From Nansenia antarctica (lineage: Eukaryota; Chordata; Actinopteri; Argentiniformes; Microstomatidae): a stretch of DNA of 64,000 nucleotides. The notes under the pieces are model-generated. The model was not told the origin of the DNA, searched no databases, and was given only the letters and a program-made list of their open reading frames with translations. Position 1 is the stretch's first letter. Each line of letters starts with the position of its first letter. The DNA lies in the NCBI GenBank assembly GCA_963989245.1, contig OZ022351.1, forward strand, positions 14,500,343 through 14,564,342. Reading direction: 5' to 3'. Both the position numbers and the translations under genes were made by a program. This document shows positions 1 through 11,875 of this stretch, piece after piece.

Positions 1-902
1 TTACTGCGCCCGAAAGGATTGTAACCGCTGAACTTCGAGACGTACTCCAAGTCGAAACGCTTTATTCAGCCATCCCCTGGCCTCTGCACAAATCACACAG
101 TATCAGATTTGAGACGGTGGGGGAGGGGAGGGTGGGGTGGGGGGGGACCAGTCATGAGGAAAAGAGCAGGAATGAGCTTGATTACAATGAAAGGTATGCT
201 TCTGCTTCTACCTGTCCTTTATGTGACAACAGGGCCCTCAAATGGTGCTGGCGCTCTCTAGTGGAGGCATTCCGCAACTGCTCGTCGTAAATTCCCTCCC
301 ACTACTACTACTACTAGGAAACAGATGTAACCCTGGACTAGATAAACCGTAGCACCTTAACAAACAAAGGGCTTGCATGTTAGGAGACACACTGGAGCTG
401 TTTAGTCTTGCTCTGTGTGAAACCTGAGGTAAGATCAGTATTTGAAGAGAAAACAGCCCCGGGACTTATGGGTTATGAGGATAGCCAGGACGCTAAAGAG
501 GGTTGTTTTTTTTTCTTCCTCTTTTCAAAAACAGGGCCCATCTGTCCGGTCTGCTCTGGCGTGGGGGGGCGGGGCCACCGGGGGTCTCAGCTGGACGTCG
601 CCAACGAAGCAGAGAGGGAAAAACAGGGTCTGAGATAGAGAGACCGACCGACACCACAACACACTCCGCAATCTTTCGACAAGAGCCTTCACACGAAGGC
701 CGCGTCTCAGACAACAACAGAACCGGTGTTGACTGGCACAGAGGTGACGGCCTGTTTGAACGTACTCCCCGAAAAAAAGCACGGCCTCTGTTGTTACAGA
801 GTTACTACACAAGCATAGTCAGTCACTTCATGCGGTGTGACTGTAAACACATAATATAGGTCTCGCGTGAGACAAAATGGACACAGGCCGTGTTTTCCGC
901 AG
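1..902. other. No gene seen; G-rich tract at left edge
   Basis: Unique-looking sequence with no supportable exon. The notable part is a run of five or more G-blocks at about 118-147 that could form a G-quadruplex on the + strand. Confidence 0.5.
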
Positions 903-1025
903 GCGGTGAATGATTCTGCATCTCTGGGTCTGGCTGGAGGCGCTGGTGGGCCGGCCAGCGGCCCCCAGGGGGCTGATGGGAAATTGGGTTTTCTTCACAG
1001 GGCCGACCCACGCAGGGTCCAAAAG
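903..1025 (+). other. Candidate isolated exon, unknown gene
   Basis: A 123-nt segment, exactly 41 codons, lies between a tgttttccgcag acceptor and an AAAAG|gtaggc donor and is open in phase 0 (AVNDSASLGLAGGAGG near the start, RADPRRVQK at the end). A second pyrimidine-rich acceptor (ccctctccctcgcag) follows at about 1081-1095, and the same frame stays open to a stop at 1257-1259. I do not recognise the peptide. The Gly/Pro/Ala-rich composition could arise by chance in GC-rich DNA, so this is a weak candidate only. Confidence 0.15.
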
Positions 1026-1814
1026 GTAGGCGAGCTTACTGGACCGCCACGTTATTTGGCGGTCACTGATCCCCCCCCCCCCTCTCCCTCGCAGGACAAC
1101 ACCCCGACATCACCACCCACAGTCACACCGTCTCCACTTCCAGCTCCTCACCGTGGGACCTCATCCTCACTCATCTACTCATCCTCTGTGATCCTCTGCT
1201 CAGGCCTGTTCAGTGTTTCAGACAGGAGTTTCGGAGACTGTGGTGGGTGGACTACATAAGAAAAAAAAAAAAAAAAAGAAGAGAGTCCAGAACAGAATTG
1301 TGGACAGAGGGGGGTTCTTAACGAGACTATGGCGGGACAAACGTCTACGTGCGGGTCATCTCATGTGCCTTATTAGCCTGTGACATTGTTCTGACACTCC
1401 TGAAAGGACATGGAAGCCATTTGCCCTGGCGAATCTGGCTAAACCGTTGATTGCACTCATTCGTTGATACTCGGTGCCAAATCTCAGCGGTCTTATCAGA
1501 ATTGCTTCGTTATACAGCGCGGGGAGCGCCTACGACAGGTCGTGACATTACGAATAGGAAAGAGTCGCCCCGTCTCTGTATCTGAGCCTCGTAATCCCGC
1601 GGCCGCAGCGGTAACTCACGCCTCAGACGCTGGGTGTTATTAAAGGCATGGCGTGTCATTAGCAGCCGCGTGTGGTTTTAAAGAGTACACTATCTTGTTT
1701 TCACACGTGTGCGCATGCTCCCATAAAAATCAGACGGTGACAGAAAGCGCACGCTCTTCCAGTCCATAAAAGCCACGTCCAAATATTTGTACTGTGATGC
1801 TAGTTTGAAAACAC

Positions 1815-1816
<2 letters not shown>

Positions 1817-1897
<81 letters not shown>
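1817..1897. repeat. (GA)n microsatellite, about 80 bp
   Basis: Uninterrupted GA dinucleotides over roughly 40 units. Reading frames through it give Ser-Leu repeats and are not genes. Confidence 0.95.
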
Positions 1898-1899
<2 letters not shown>

Positions 1900-2177
1900 G
1901 GAGAGAGATGGGGAGATAGAGGGAGAGACAGGGAGGGTAAGAGAGACTGCATTCAAGTAGGGAATGAAGGCAGGACAGGAGGGGGCTTCTTACATTTTGG
2001 GTGAAAAGAAGGTTCTTGACCATTTCTTCCATCGGGGGGCGCCACTACTGCAGTGTTACAGAACAGTAGCCATGGCAACGAGCAAGTAAACAGGATCGTT
2101 ATGGATATGATTAACTCAATAAGGAATCATGTGGACAGAACGTTAAAGCCTTTAAGCAGCGCACAAATATTGGCTAG

Positions 2178-2222
2178 ACACACACACTCGGGCACACACA
2201 CACACGCACACACACACACACA
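2178..2222. repeat. (CA)n microsatellite
   Basis: CA dinucleotides with a few TCG/ACG interruptions. Confidence 0.85.
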
Positions 2223-2767
2223 ACCAAGCAGTTACCCAACAACACACCCACAGTATGTTTCATGGAGTGTACATAATTACACTGTATTAAACTGTGGTCA
2301 AGGGAAACATTCATACACTTGACATTTGAAATGGAAATATTGTTAAAACAAAGTGCTTTGGATGCCAGATATGGGAGCCCGGCTCTGTTTGTGGAAAAGC
2401 ACATCGGCGAATGAAGGCGTTCTCCCAGCTCTGTTCACCTTGGGCGTGCCAAACAGTCACCCTGTCCGGTCCTATTAGCCCGCGCGGCGCGGGACGCGTG
2501 CAGAACCTGAACGGTGTTTACAGAAATGTTGCCAGACAGCCCCGTCGTTAACGTGCTCAGGTTGATAGGAGGTTGGGCTTCTTACAGGAAGACACAACAG
2601 ACCAGGCCTGCGGAGTCCCTGGCCTGACACTCAGGGGGGAGAGTGGGGACATAGGGAGAGAGAGGGAGGATAGGGGTATGCATGCAGACAGTAAGGTGCA
2701 GACATTAACAGTGATAACGGATGAGAAGACCAATGACAGTAAAGAGGGGGCCTCAGTGGACACACCT

Positions 2768-2970
2768 CGTGAGCTTAGAATTATAAGGTTCTATCTCCGT
2801 TTAGGGTGGTTCGGAGATATTAAGCGTCAACGTTTTTTCTGTTTTGTGAGATGGAACCTTTGTATTTTATGAATTACTAACTCAAAAATGTCAACATTTT
2901 AAAAATAACACCACACAGGCATTAATAAACACCTAATGGATCAGATTATGTAAAAAAACTCAGTCTCACG
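2768..2970. mobile_element. Short TIR MITE, copy 1 (CGTGAGCTTAG family), right TIR lost
   Basis: Shares nearly its whole length with the copy at 35940-36185: CGTGAGCTTAGAATTATAAG at the left end and an inner part running through TGTATTTTATGAATTACTAA and ACACAGGCATTAATAAACA. It ends in TCTCACG but lacks most of the right inverted repeat that the other copy keeps, so it is a deleted copy. It is non-coding and the superfamily is unresolved. Confidence 0.8.
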
Positions 2971-3624
2971 AGACTTCAGGTGTGGAGGTCAAGACGAGGA
3001 GCTTTGAACAGCCAGGGATCAGTGAGGAGCGACTGCGTACTGTGTGTGTGTGTGTACACACGTGTTTGTGCCTATGTTTTTGCGCGTTCGCGTCGTGGAA
3101 ATGAACCTGTGTTTCCACCCGTCCGCCCCAACGCTGAGGTCATTTTATACGCACAGCGGGGTCTTCCCTCCACGCTACATATTAACACACCACCCGCCCC
3201 CCCCTTTGAACGCATTAATACGACTGTATTAAATGTTTCCCTGCCTTGTTTCAATAAAAAAAAATAAAGTGATGGAAACCAAATTCATTTGACATCGCTA
3301 CATATTGTGTAAGGTGTGGAGCCCGGCTGTCTTTTACAGAGCGGGGTCACGGTAAAGAGATCCACTCTGAGGCACAGGTGTTCATCTGCCATCCGGGGGT
3401 CACGCTAGACTAGAATATGAGCTGAGGCAAACTGCAAAGTTCAAAGGTCAACTATCCCATAAGACACCATCTGGAATATCTGGTAAGTCTTTTAACCCGG
3501 GACACGACGTGTAGCGTAACGCTGTACTTCCAGTAGATTAATACAAACCTCAAATCACCCAGATCGTTCACGCAAGGACCATGTCAGTTATCTGTATGGT
3601 TATAATACTAGCAGTACACCTATG

Positions 3625-3940
3625 CAGGGTTCCCATACCTTCTGAAACATCCAATTCAAGCACCTTTCATGGACCTTTCAAGGACTTTCAAGACTCAATT
3701 CCCTCAAATTCAAGGACCCAAAATGTCCTAGTTTGAGACATAACTAGTTGTAAAACTAGAACTAAGTAAAACATTTTTGAATATATATATATATATATTT
3801 GAGAGAGAGAGGGGGGGGGGGGGGGGGAATTCAAGCACTTTCAATGACCCATGTCTATTTTCAAAAACTTTTAAAGACCTTGATTTCTTTTTCTCAAATT
3901 CACAAACTTTCAAGGATTTCAAGGACCCGTGGGAACCCCG
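3625..3940. mobile_element. Small hAT-like MITE with CAGGGTTCCCA ends
   Basis: The left end CAGGGTTCCCATAC and right end GTGGGAACCCCG are imperfect inverted repeats. The interior is built from repeated 'caagg-ctttcaagga' motifs read inward on both arms, typical of a non-autonomous hAT of fish. The middle carries an AT microsatellite followed by GA and a G-run (3780-3828). No clean 8-bp target duplication is visible. Confidence 0.6.
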
Positions 3941-4056
3941 TATGTATAAATAGGAACCCTGCTATACACACATAGCTAAAGACGGACGGGCAAACATGCA
4001 AACATTAACAGACTACCCTGTGAAAACGTTGGTGTGACATCATTGGATTCTTCTTG

Positions 4057-4084
4057 ACACACACACACACACACACACACACAC
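4057..4084. repeat. (CA)n microsatellite
   Basis: About 14 uninterrupted CA units. Confidence 0.9.
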
Positions 4085-4536
4085 TCATAGAGTGGAAACT
4101 CACCTGATCAGACCTGAAACTCTGGTTCCTTTAGTGTGCCAATAGTCTCATGACGCTCCACCCCCTTCACTTTGCACTGTGTACACACTCCTCAGTTCAA
4201 CCGCCTGACAGGAAGAGAGAGAGAGAGAGAGAGAGAAAATGTCACTAAAGAATGCAACGGTCTTACACACAGCATACAGTACACACCAGACACACGACGA
4301 GGAACACTTTCTGAAGTAGTAGTAGTATTTTCCTGAAGATGGCGTGGTGGTGTATCCTCGAGATGTAGTGACAACAACGCGCCACTAGATGGGGCTAGCT
4401 GCAAAAGCAAAAGCAGTGGAGTGGATTTCAACATGGGTCATCTCATTCCTGCCCCTGCTTCTCCTACACCACAGTGCACTGCTCTGGTCCTTAACCGGTG
4501 CTGTCACTTCTCTGACAAGAAGGTGGTGACAAGGGA

Positions 4537-4540
<4 letters not shown>

Positions 4541-4574
<34 letters not shown>
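4541..4574. repeat. (GT)n microsatellite
   Basis: About 17 uninterrupted GT units. A shorter GA tract lies at 4208-4235 and a CCCT-type tract at 4793-4822. Confidence 0.9.
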
Positions 4575-4577
<3 letters not shown>

Positions 4578-5529
4578 CCTCTGGTGGCCTGTCCTACTGA
4601 CTGTGTGACCTCATCAGATGGCAAGTGAAGACGGGCACCAGTAATCTCATCCCCTGCGAGGGCCCTATTGTCATTCAAAACAGGTGCAGCGGTCTGGGCA
4701 CCTGAGCACCTGGGCCTGAGTGAAGGAGAGCACTGAGAGGATCGCACCTGGGCATTAGCCTCACTAGGTTGTTAGCGCTCCAGAGGTATTCACTCCCTCC
4801 CTCCCTCCCTCGCTCCCTCCCTTCCTCACTCCTACCTCATTAATGTGTTTTTTCTCTCCTCCTCTCCTCCGCGAAACACTCATATCTGTCGTCCCTCTCT
4901 CTGCCCTTGTTTTCCCTTTCCCATGCACACACTGCTGGTCTTTGTGTAGCTCAAAGCTGTGTAGCCCCCTTACCGCGGGGGGGGGGGGGGGTGGGGGGGG
5001 GGAGTCGTAGCAGTGGTCCAATCGCTACCCCGGCCGCCGCGTTCCGATGTTAGACAAACACGCGTACGCGAGCGTACACACAGACGCACGCACGCGCTAG
5101 CGTGTCCAGGGTCGTGAGGTTGGCACGGATACGATTATTCAATTCAAGTAATGTGTGACACGGCGACATGAGAGACTTATCCTATCCTGGAGCACCAGGA
5201 ACAGAAGGTGTAGGGGGGGAACACACACACACACACACATTAGTTTATTAAATTCATTAAAGAGAAAGCAGCCCTGCGCTAGTACAGACAAGTCACGTAT
5301 CCCTGCTAAATCTAAGCCAGCCGGAGGGGGGGGGGGTGCTGGGTAGGCCCTCTCGGCGGTGAATCCTCCGTCAGAAGCCGCCTACTGTCCCTCTCTGCCT
5401 CAACCGGGGCCGCCGCGATGCAAAGCAGTTCAAAGCCGTGCCCGTAAGCCCCCCCGCGCTAAGCCCAAAGTCACTCCTGATGCCACTGTTGCCTGGTAAC
5501 CTTCAACCTGACATCATTGTGAATGAAAG

Positions 5530-5960
5530 TAAATACAAAGCCATCAACAATCTGGCCCCCTCCTACCTTGCCAACCTCGTCCCCCTCCCTCACACCTGCT
5601 CCCGTTGCCTCAGGTCTGACGACCAAACCCACCCTCAAGATCACCAGGACCAAGCTCCGGACCTGGGGTGATAGGGCCTTTTCAGCCGCAGCCCCGTCCC
5701 TCTGGAACGCCCTCCCCAACCACATCAGACAGACCAACACCCTCCCATCATTTAAACAGGCCATCAAAACCCAGCTCTTTAAGCTCGCCTTCACCAGTTA
5801 ACCCTCTCCCCCTCCCCTTCCCATGTGTCCCCAGCACTACCTTAATTAAGCCCCTATACTTTCTTCTATTTACCTTTTGTTTCTTTTTATCATTACTAGT
5901 CGATCTTTTCAGTTTGTAAAGCGTCTTTGAGTGTCTAGAAAAGCGCTATACAAGTCTAAT

Positions 5961-5996
<36 letters not shown>
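5530..5996 (+). pseudogene. LINE 3' fragment: end of ORF2, 3' UTR and (ATT)n tail
   Basis: Encodes the C-terminal end of a fish non-LTR retrotransposon polyprotein: YKAINNLAPSYLANLVPLPH in one frame, then after a frameshift around 5620-5650 GDRAFSAAAPSLWNALPNHI and a stop at 5799-5801. The 3' UTR follows with the motif GTGTCTAGAAAAGCGCTATA and a (ATT)n tail at 5969-5996. The 5' part is missing, as expected of a 5'-truncated insertion. Clade is probably CR1/L2-like, not resolved by eye. A 57-bp remnant of the same tail sits at 31602-31658. Confidence 0.8.
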
Positions 5997-6067
5997 GTCC
6001 AGGGCCTCATTTATAGGCTTGTTTGAAGGACAGCATCCTGCTCTACTGTGACATCCTGCTCTGCTGG

Positions 6068-6068
<1 letters not shown>

Positions 6069-6132
<64 letters not shown>
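6069..6132. repeat. (GA)n microsatellite
   Basis: About 32 GA units; the reading frame through it gives Arg-Glu repeats and is spurious. Confidence 0.95.
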
Positions 6133-6135
<3 letters not shown>

Positions 6136-6433
6136 TAAGAGAGAGGTCATTGCCCACCCCCACCCCCACCCCCCCATCATCAATTGCTAGAGGACCTTAT
6201 GATACTGGGATCATCCGATCCAGGCTTTTACTGGTACAGTTACAGTACACACACACATGTGCACATCCATGTACCCACACTGGGTCCCCAGTAAAAGAAC
6301 CCTGGAAACACAGCCCTCCTATGGGGAAGTGGAGCCCAACAGAGGGGGGGGGGTAACTGGAGCTCAGACTGGTCACACCAGGGACGCCATGGACACAGAG
6401 GGTCAACCTCGGCCACAGGGTTATGTTACAGAG

Positions 6434-6471
<38 letters not shown>
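6434..6471. repeat. (CA)n microsatellite
   Basis: About 18 CA units. Confidence 0.9.
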
Positions 6472-6886
6472 CCACACTCAGGGATACTCGTATCTGCGGT
6501 GAGGAGGAGTGGCTGGTCAGCTGACAGCGGTCGAGGCGGTTCCCACGCTGATTGGAATGGACACAAAAACAGTTCGAGGACACAAAATCTGTGTCTTGGT
6601 TGAAACAGTGCGAATGTCCGAATGTATCGCTTCGATTTGACCTTCAGTCCTCGAGACGTCACAGGTCCTTTGTTCTCTGTTGTGGGTGACGGTGAAGGAA
6701 AATGGAGAGGGTGGAATAACCGGTAACCAACCACTGACTTGAGTGTGAGATGTTATCAGAACGAGTGTTTATCATTCCTATCTCGTAGAGGTAGAGCAGT
6801 AGGCCTATGTTACGTTCAGTGACAATAGACAATGATGTGTTACTAGCCAGTAGCCAGAGCAGCCCGCCATGCAGTCTACCTGTCAC

Positions 6887-6907
6887 ACACAAACACACAC
6901 ACGCGCA

Positions 6908-6957
<50 letters not shown>

Positions 6958-6979
6958 TGCACGCACGCACGCACACACA
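6887..6979. repeat. Compound (CA)n / (CGCA)n microsatellite
   Basis: A long CA tract with CGCA and GCAC interruptions at both ends. Confidence 0.9.
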
Positions 6980-7485
6980 GCAGGTGTTTAATGAAGACCA
7001 CTGCTTTTGTGTTGTTGTTGTTGTTTTTTTGCCTGAGGGATATTATTAACCACAGCACATACTCGTATTTAGTAGCTTCGCCTCGACAGTCAGGCACACG
7101 GCACACACACATATATGCTCCTAGAGACCGCTGCTTTGTAGAAGACCGCTCTCAAAGAAAGAGCAGTTGCCTTGTTTTGGCTTCATAGCAGAATAACAAG
7201 ACTCAGCCTGTTAATACTACGTGTAGCGTTAACAAATCCAGTCGCTAAGCGGTTTAGCCCTGACAACAAACAAACGACTGCCAGCAAGACTGTGGCCAAG
7301 GGTGCAAGTGCCACCTTATTAGTGTGGCGATACACACCACTGACGAGGCCTATGCTTGTCTAAGGCGGTCCACTCAAAGGAAGTCCAGAAACAACAGCTT
7401 TTAGTTTTCAGACTTAATGCTGCTCCCTGGTTCGATCCCTGTCCGTGTCCTTCACTCAGCCTCTTTAGCCGTCTCAACAGATGGC

Positions 7486-7487
7486 CC

Positions 7488-7528
<41 letters not shown>

Positions 7529-7563
7529 CAGACAGACAGGCATGCAGACAGGCAGGCAGGCAG
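7486..7563. repeat. (GACA)n tetranucleotide tract with GGCA end
   Basis: CAGA repeats over about 50 bp, then GCAGACAGGCAGGCAGG. Confidence 0.9.
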
Positions 7564-8430
7564 GTCATTTCCTGTAACCTACTTAGAGGTAACCTGGGTA
7601 AGGTGGCCTAATGTAAGCCTCAGAGAAGCATGTGGGCGAAAGGAAAGAGTGTGTGAAAGGCCGGCTTTACAACGGAGGATGGTGATGGTCGTCTATCAGC
7701 TCTATATATGTCCAAGGAGGTCAGATAGAAAAAAACGGTACACCACCCAAAGTCTCAAGAGCAAACCGTTTTCAAGTAATTGACGAGCAACACAACAGAA
7801 AACGCATGCTGAAGACACATGCTGTAGCCCAAGCAAACCGATGACTACCGATGAGTCGTTCATCCATAAAAGAGGACTTGTTAAAGACCTTCCTCTATCT
7901 CTAGCGGGAAGCTTTCCACAACCTCCCTCTATCAAGGACCATAACATGCCACCTCCTCCTCAGCCATTCTACGTAGGAAGTAGGAACAGCTCTCCTCTCC
8001 AACAACAACGGTCTAAATCAGCCAGAGAGTACGGCTTTAAGCCACACACTGTTATTTATACTGGCAGGGGGAGTCCAGGCCATTGAGCATCCCCACACAG
8101 GATGTTTTAAATTACTTCAACATTAATTCCGAGAGATGAATGAAAAGGGAGATGGTGATGGAGGCTGCAAAACGTTTTAGGTCCTAGGCAACATCATCAA
8201 TCCACATTTAAAGTCCTAGCCTAGAAAGGTCCGTCGCTGTCAAATAAGAAACATCGCTGCAAATTCCCGGGCACACAAAGACAGACTGTCTGAATGTGAT
8301 AAGCAGAAGAAACGAAAGGTTCTTTATCGCGAATGTTGCCGTTTTAATGAATGCCTGCTAAAGCTAGAAGAGTCAAGGATTTTCACAAGAGATGTTCTTG
8401 TTCCTTGTCCACACATAGGCTACATTTTAT

Positions 8431-8441
8431 ACACACACACA

Positions 8442-8487
<46 letters not shown>

Positions 8488-8495
8488 CACACACA
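8431..8495. repeat. (CA)n microsatellite
   Basis: CA units with single T and G interruptions. Confidence 0.9.
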
Positions 8496-8917
8496 GCAAC
8501 CCAACTTTCCCCCCAAACTTTTAACAAGACATACAGAAGAAATCCAAAGAGTCCAATTAGCAGTACCAAGCAGTGACAACTACAGGTTGTTAAGGTACAA
8601 GGTAGGTACCTCCGAGTATCTTCAACCCTGCTAGCAAGACGTCTAACACTCCCGAAAGCTTCCCCGGTCTGTGTAATTGACAGAAGCGCAAGACGTAGAC
8701 CGTTATAACAAGAGTATCCTGGATACCAATGTGGATGAGTTTGACCCTTATGTAAGGGCCGGTGTTGTGATTTTAGAGGAAGGCCCTTTCTTAGACCTGC
8801 AGCCTGCAGCAATCATCCCCAGCCGCCATCTGATCTCCCAGAGCACCGACACTGTGACCCCGCCATGACCCCGAGGAATCTAACAAGGCAACAGCTGGGA
8901 CCAGGGTAATGTCAGCC

Positions 8918-8930
8918 ACACACACACACG

Positions 8931-8964
<34 letters not shown>
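8918..8964. repeat. (CA)n microsatellite with CGCA interruptions
   Basis: About 23 units. Confidence 0.9.
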
Positions 8965-8965
<1 letters not shown>

Positions 8966-9726
8966 GGCAACATCAGAGTTGTGAACAACACAGCACAACA
9001 GTCCGATGGCATGGTCCACTGAACATACTCCAATTTGTTCATTCACCATTACCACCCCCAGATGAAACCCTACACTAGAGAACCCGCCTGTTGAATGGAG
9101 TGACACATGAATGGGAGCTTTGGAGAGGAACTTGTGATTGTGTGAGCGACGTAATCATTAATATGTAATGGGGGAAGGAAGGAGGGAGGAAGGGAGGGAG
9201 GGAGGGTGGGTGTGCACGAGAAAAAGAATAGGAAGATAGCATCACTGAAGAGCACAGGAGAGAACGCACACCCACCCCTATCAACACACACAGTGAGACA
9301 CGAAACACAACGCATGTAGAAAAGTAATACGAAAGTATCAACGACCCAAATTATTTTTCTGCCAGCTTACTGAACGTTGGCAGCAGTTGTTTACTTCCTA
9401 TGCGGGCAGAGCAGAGTCACTACAGAGCCTGGTACTCCACAGAGAAGGAGATGGCTCCCAGTCCTAAACAGATTTTGAACGCAATGCAATGAACGCATGC
9501 TGTCGTAACGCTGACGTAAACCCCCCCCCCTCCAGAATATGTTGTCACCAAGTCACACTGGCCCCCTGTCATCAGCAGAGAGAGGACCCTCTGTCCACGC
9601 ACACGTTAATCCAGGCTCATCCCCTGCAGCTCCCATGTGCAAACACACGCAACACTGACAGAATAACAATGAAGTTACACTACGCCCTTCAAGCTGGGGG
9701 TCATCTAATTATGACATGACAGTTCG

Positions 9727-9920
9727 GTGGGTGTGTGTGTGTGTGTTTGCCCCCCCCCTCCTCCCCTCACACACAGGGGGATTGGCAGGGTTTTAATTTT
9801 AAGAAGATACATTGCTGTGTGTGTGTGTGTGTGTGTGCCCCCCCCCCCCCCCCCCCATCCGCTCACACACACGCACACACACACAGCAAAGATGCAATGT
9901 ATCTTCTTAAAATGAAAACC
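9727..9920. repeat. GT/C-run block duplicated beside an inverted-repeat hairpin
   Basis: Two blocks of the form (GT)n - poly(C) - CTCACACACA occur at 9730-9775 and 9816-9882. The second is enclosed by inverted arms 9789-9815 and 9894-9920 (27 bp with one mismatch; the inner 19 bp, at 9797-9815 and 9894-9912, are perfect). See the matching finding. Confidence 0.8.
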
Positions 9921-10030
9921 AAAGTGAGAATCGATGCCCTGCACTTCCTCATCATAGACCTTTTCACATACCTTACCTAGATATATTTACACACCTTGTT
10001 GGCCTGACCTGACAGGAGCCGAGCTATACC

Positions 10031-10073
10031 CTATGATCTATGATCTATGATCTATGATCTATGATCTATGATC
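10031..10073. repeat. 7-bp tandem repeat (GATCTAT)n
   Basis: About six units of ATGATCT. Confidence 0.9.
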
Positions 10074-10272
10074 CAGTGTGTGTCACCAACCCTCCAGAGC
10101 TGCCAGGCTAGAAACGCCTCGGTGGGACAGTGTGAGTGTCAGGGATTAGCAGCAGTGGAAGAGATACACCAGGGGAGGCTCGAGGCAAAGACGCTGGCTC
10201 AAAAGCTTCACACTTTTAGACTCAATGTCGGTCAAGGAGGTTGTCGGTCAAGGAGGTTATGTGTGTCTCTGT

Positions 10273-10874
10273 TAGGGCTTTCACACCAACCGTTCCGGTT
10301 CGCGTTTGCGAACCAAGTCTGGAACTGGCCGGTGCGTTCAGACCGAAACTGAATTGGTTCGGAGCCAAAACGTAGAACAATCACGTTGTCGATGGGTGTG
10401 TCATATTCTAGGCTGCAGAGACCAGCAAGAAGGAAGGAGACAAAATGTAATCCAATCTAAATCTAATCATTAGTGATCCAAAAAAATATCTAAAGTTTCA
10501 TCATTCTCTCTATCTTCCTCACATGCTCAGCAAACACACGCACAATTCGTGTTCTATTCCAGTAATGGAGCAGCTGATTAGTAAGAGAACGTGTGTAGAA
10601 AGTGTCTTTTGTTTTGTTTAATAGAAAATAGTGTTTATTTCAGATACTGTAGAAGGAAGATGGAAGATATTATATTATTTCCAAGTAGGCTAGCTGCCAT
10701 CTAGTTGTGACATTTTTGTTTATCCCGCCCCTTCATCACCCAGCGTTGATGACGCGGATGGTTCCGGTTACACTGGTATGAAATGCGGGCTAGTTCGCCA
10801 GACAGCACCAAGGTTCGGAGGTTTCAGAACGGGAACCAGAACGGGAGCAGTTCCTTGGCGGTGTGAAAGCCCTA
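10273..10874. mobile_element. hAT-like element with TAGGGCTTTCACACC ends
   Basis: Terminal inverted repeats TAGGGCTTTCACACCAACCG on the left and GGTGTGAAAGCCCTA on the right bound 602 bp. Arms just inside the ends carry related sequence read inward (GTTCCGGTTCGCG on the left, AACGGGAACCAGAACGGG on the right). No transposase reading frame is present. The flanks are GT-rich, so an 8-bp duplication cannot be confirmed. Confidence 0.75.
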
Positions 10875-11508
10875 TGTGTGTGTATCTCATTATGATAATA
10901 GCCATCTCCTTCTCGAGTTTCCTCCAGAATCTAGTCCCCATGCCCTTGGGTGAGATCCTCATGGCTGTCATTATAAAATCATGACACTTCCTTATTTGCC
11001 TTGGTTTACACTGGCATTGTGTTCATTTAGTCATATAGTATTACTAGATCAGCCAGTGCCGACTGTAACAAGAGCTATAGATAATCTTATTTCTGTTCTC
11101 TACTCGTTTTCCCTATTCCCCCTGTGTGTGGAGGTCTGAATAATCTCTCATTTCGTACAAAAACATCATTCAGAGTCTTCTAACACACAACGCTGAACTT
11201 CGGCAGGGGACAAGGATCGCTGTAAAAGTTCCCTGTGATAGAGTAGCGTAATAAGTCCCTGGTTATTATCACACGACAATTATAGGCTCTCCTCCACCCC
11301 AGTGGGCTGGTGAGGTGACACATTAGCACTTTCTGTAACGAGGCCATGGACTGTTTTTAGAGCCGGGGGGCTTTAGTGGCGTACTGCAGTGAGTAGGGCT
11401 GCACGATTAATCGATTTTAAATCGAAATCGCGATTTGAAATGACGCGATTAGCTAATCGCAAAGCCTGCGATTTGCCTGCGATTTTTTTTTTTTATTTGT
11501 TTTTTTTT

Positions 11509-11695
11509 TTTTACATTTTTTTGCCATTTAGCAGACGCTTTTTTAATCCAAAGCGATTTACAATTACGAATTACAGGGACAATCCCCCTGGAGTAACTGA
11601 GGGCTAAGTGCCTTACTCAAGGGCACACTAGTAGTGGTGTGGTTTCAGGCGGGATTTGAACTCACAACCTTCCGATCACAAGTCCAACTCACTAT
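11509..11695 (-). mobile_element. tRNA-derived SINE fragment nested in hAT
   Basis: Read on the minus strand it has a degenerate tRNA-like head (B-box-like GTGAGTTCAAATCCC near 11650) and a tail with the fish-wide motif CATTTAGCAGACGCTTTT (as written on the + strand at 11524-11541) followed by CCAAAGCG. The A-box side is interrupted by the palindrome that follows. Confidence 0.65.
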
Positions 11696-11875
11696 GTGTT
11701 TCTCAACCCTCTCCTCGGGGCGCCCCAGCCGCTCCACATATTTGATCTGTTCCACCACCAGCACACCAAATCATAATAGCTTTGGACTTGATTAGTTGAA
11801 TCAGGTGTGCTGGTGGTGGAACAGATCAAATATGTGGAGCGGCTGGGGCGCCCCGAGGAGAGGGTTGAGAAACAC
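11696..11875. mobile_element. Foldback MITE (near-perfect palindrome)
   Basis: Two arms of about 70 bp are almost exact reverse complements: GTGTTTCTCAACCCTCTCCT at the left edge and AGGAGAGGGTTGAGAAACAC at the right, with a short centre near 11770-11800. CACTA flanks both sides, a likely target duplication. It sits inside a SINE inside a hAT, so it is the youngest of the three. Confidence 0.85.

Larger units (their letters stand above)
1280..3624. other. Microsatellite-rich DNA without a supportable gene
   Basis: Apart from the repeats listed separately I see no exon-like reading frame. The ORFs here are short and run through GA, CA or pyrimidine tracts. Confidence 0.5.

Noticed and set aside
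1690..2032. Open frames of Ser-Leu repeats
   Set aside because: Artefact of the (GA)n tract.
7841..8086. 81-codon ORF with Pro- and Ser-rich sequence
   Set aside because: No recognised family, no convincing splice sites; its length is expected by chance.
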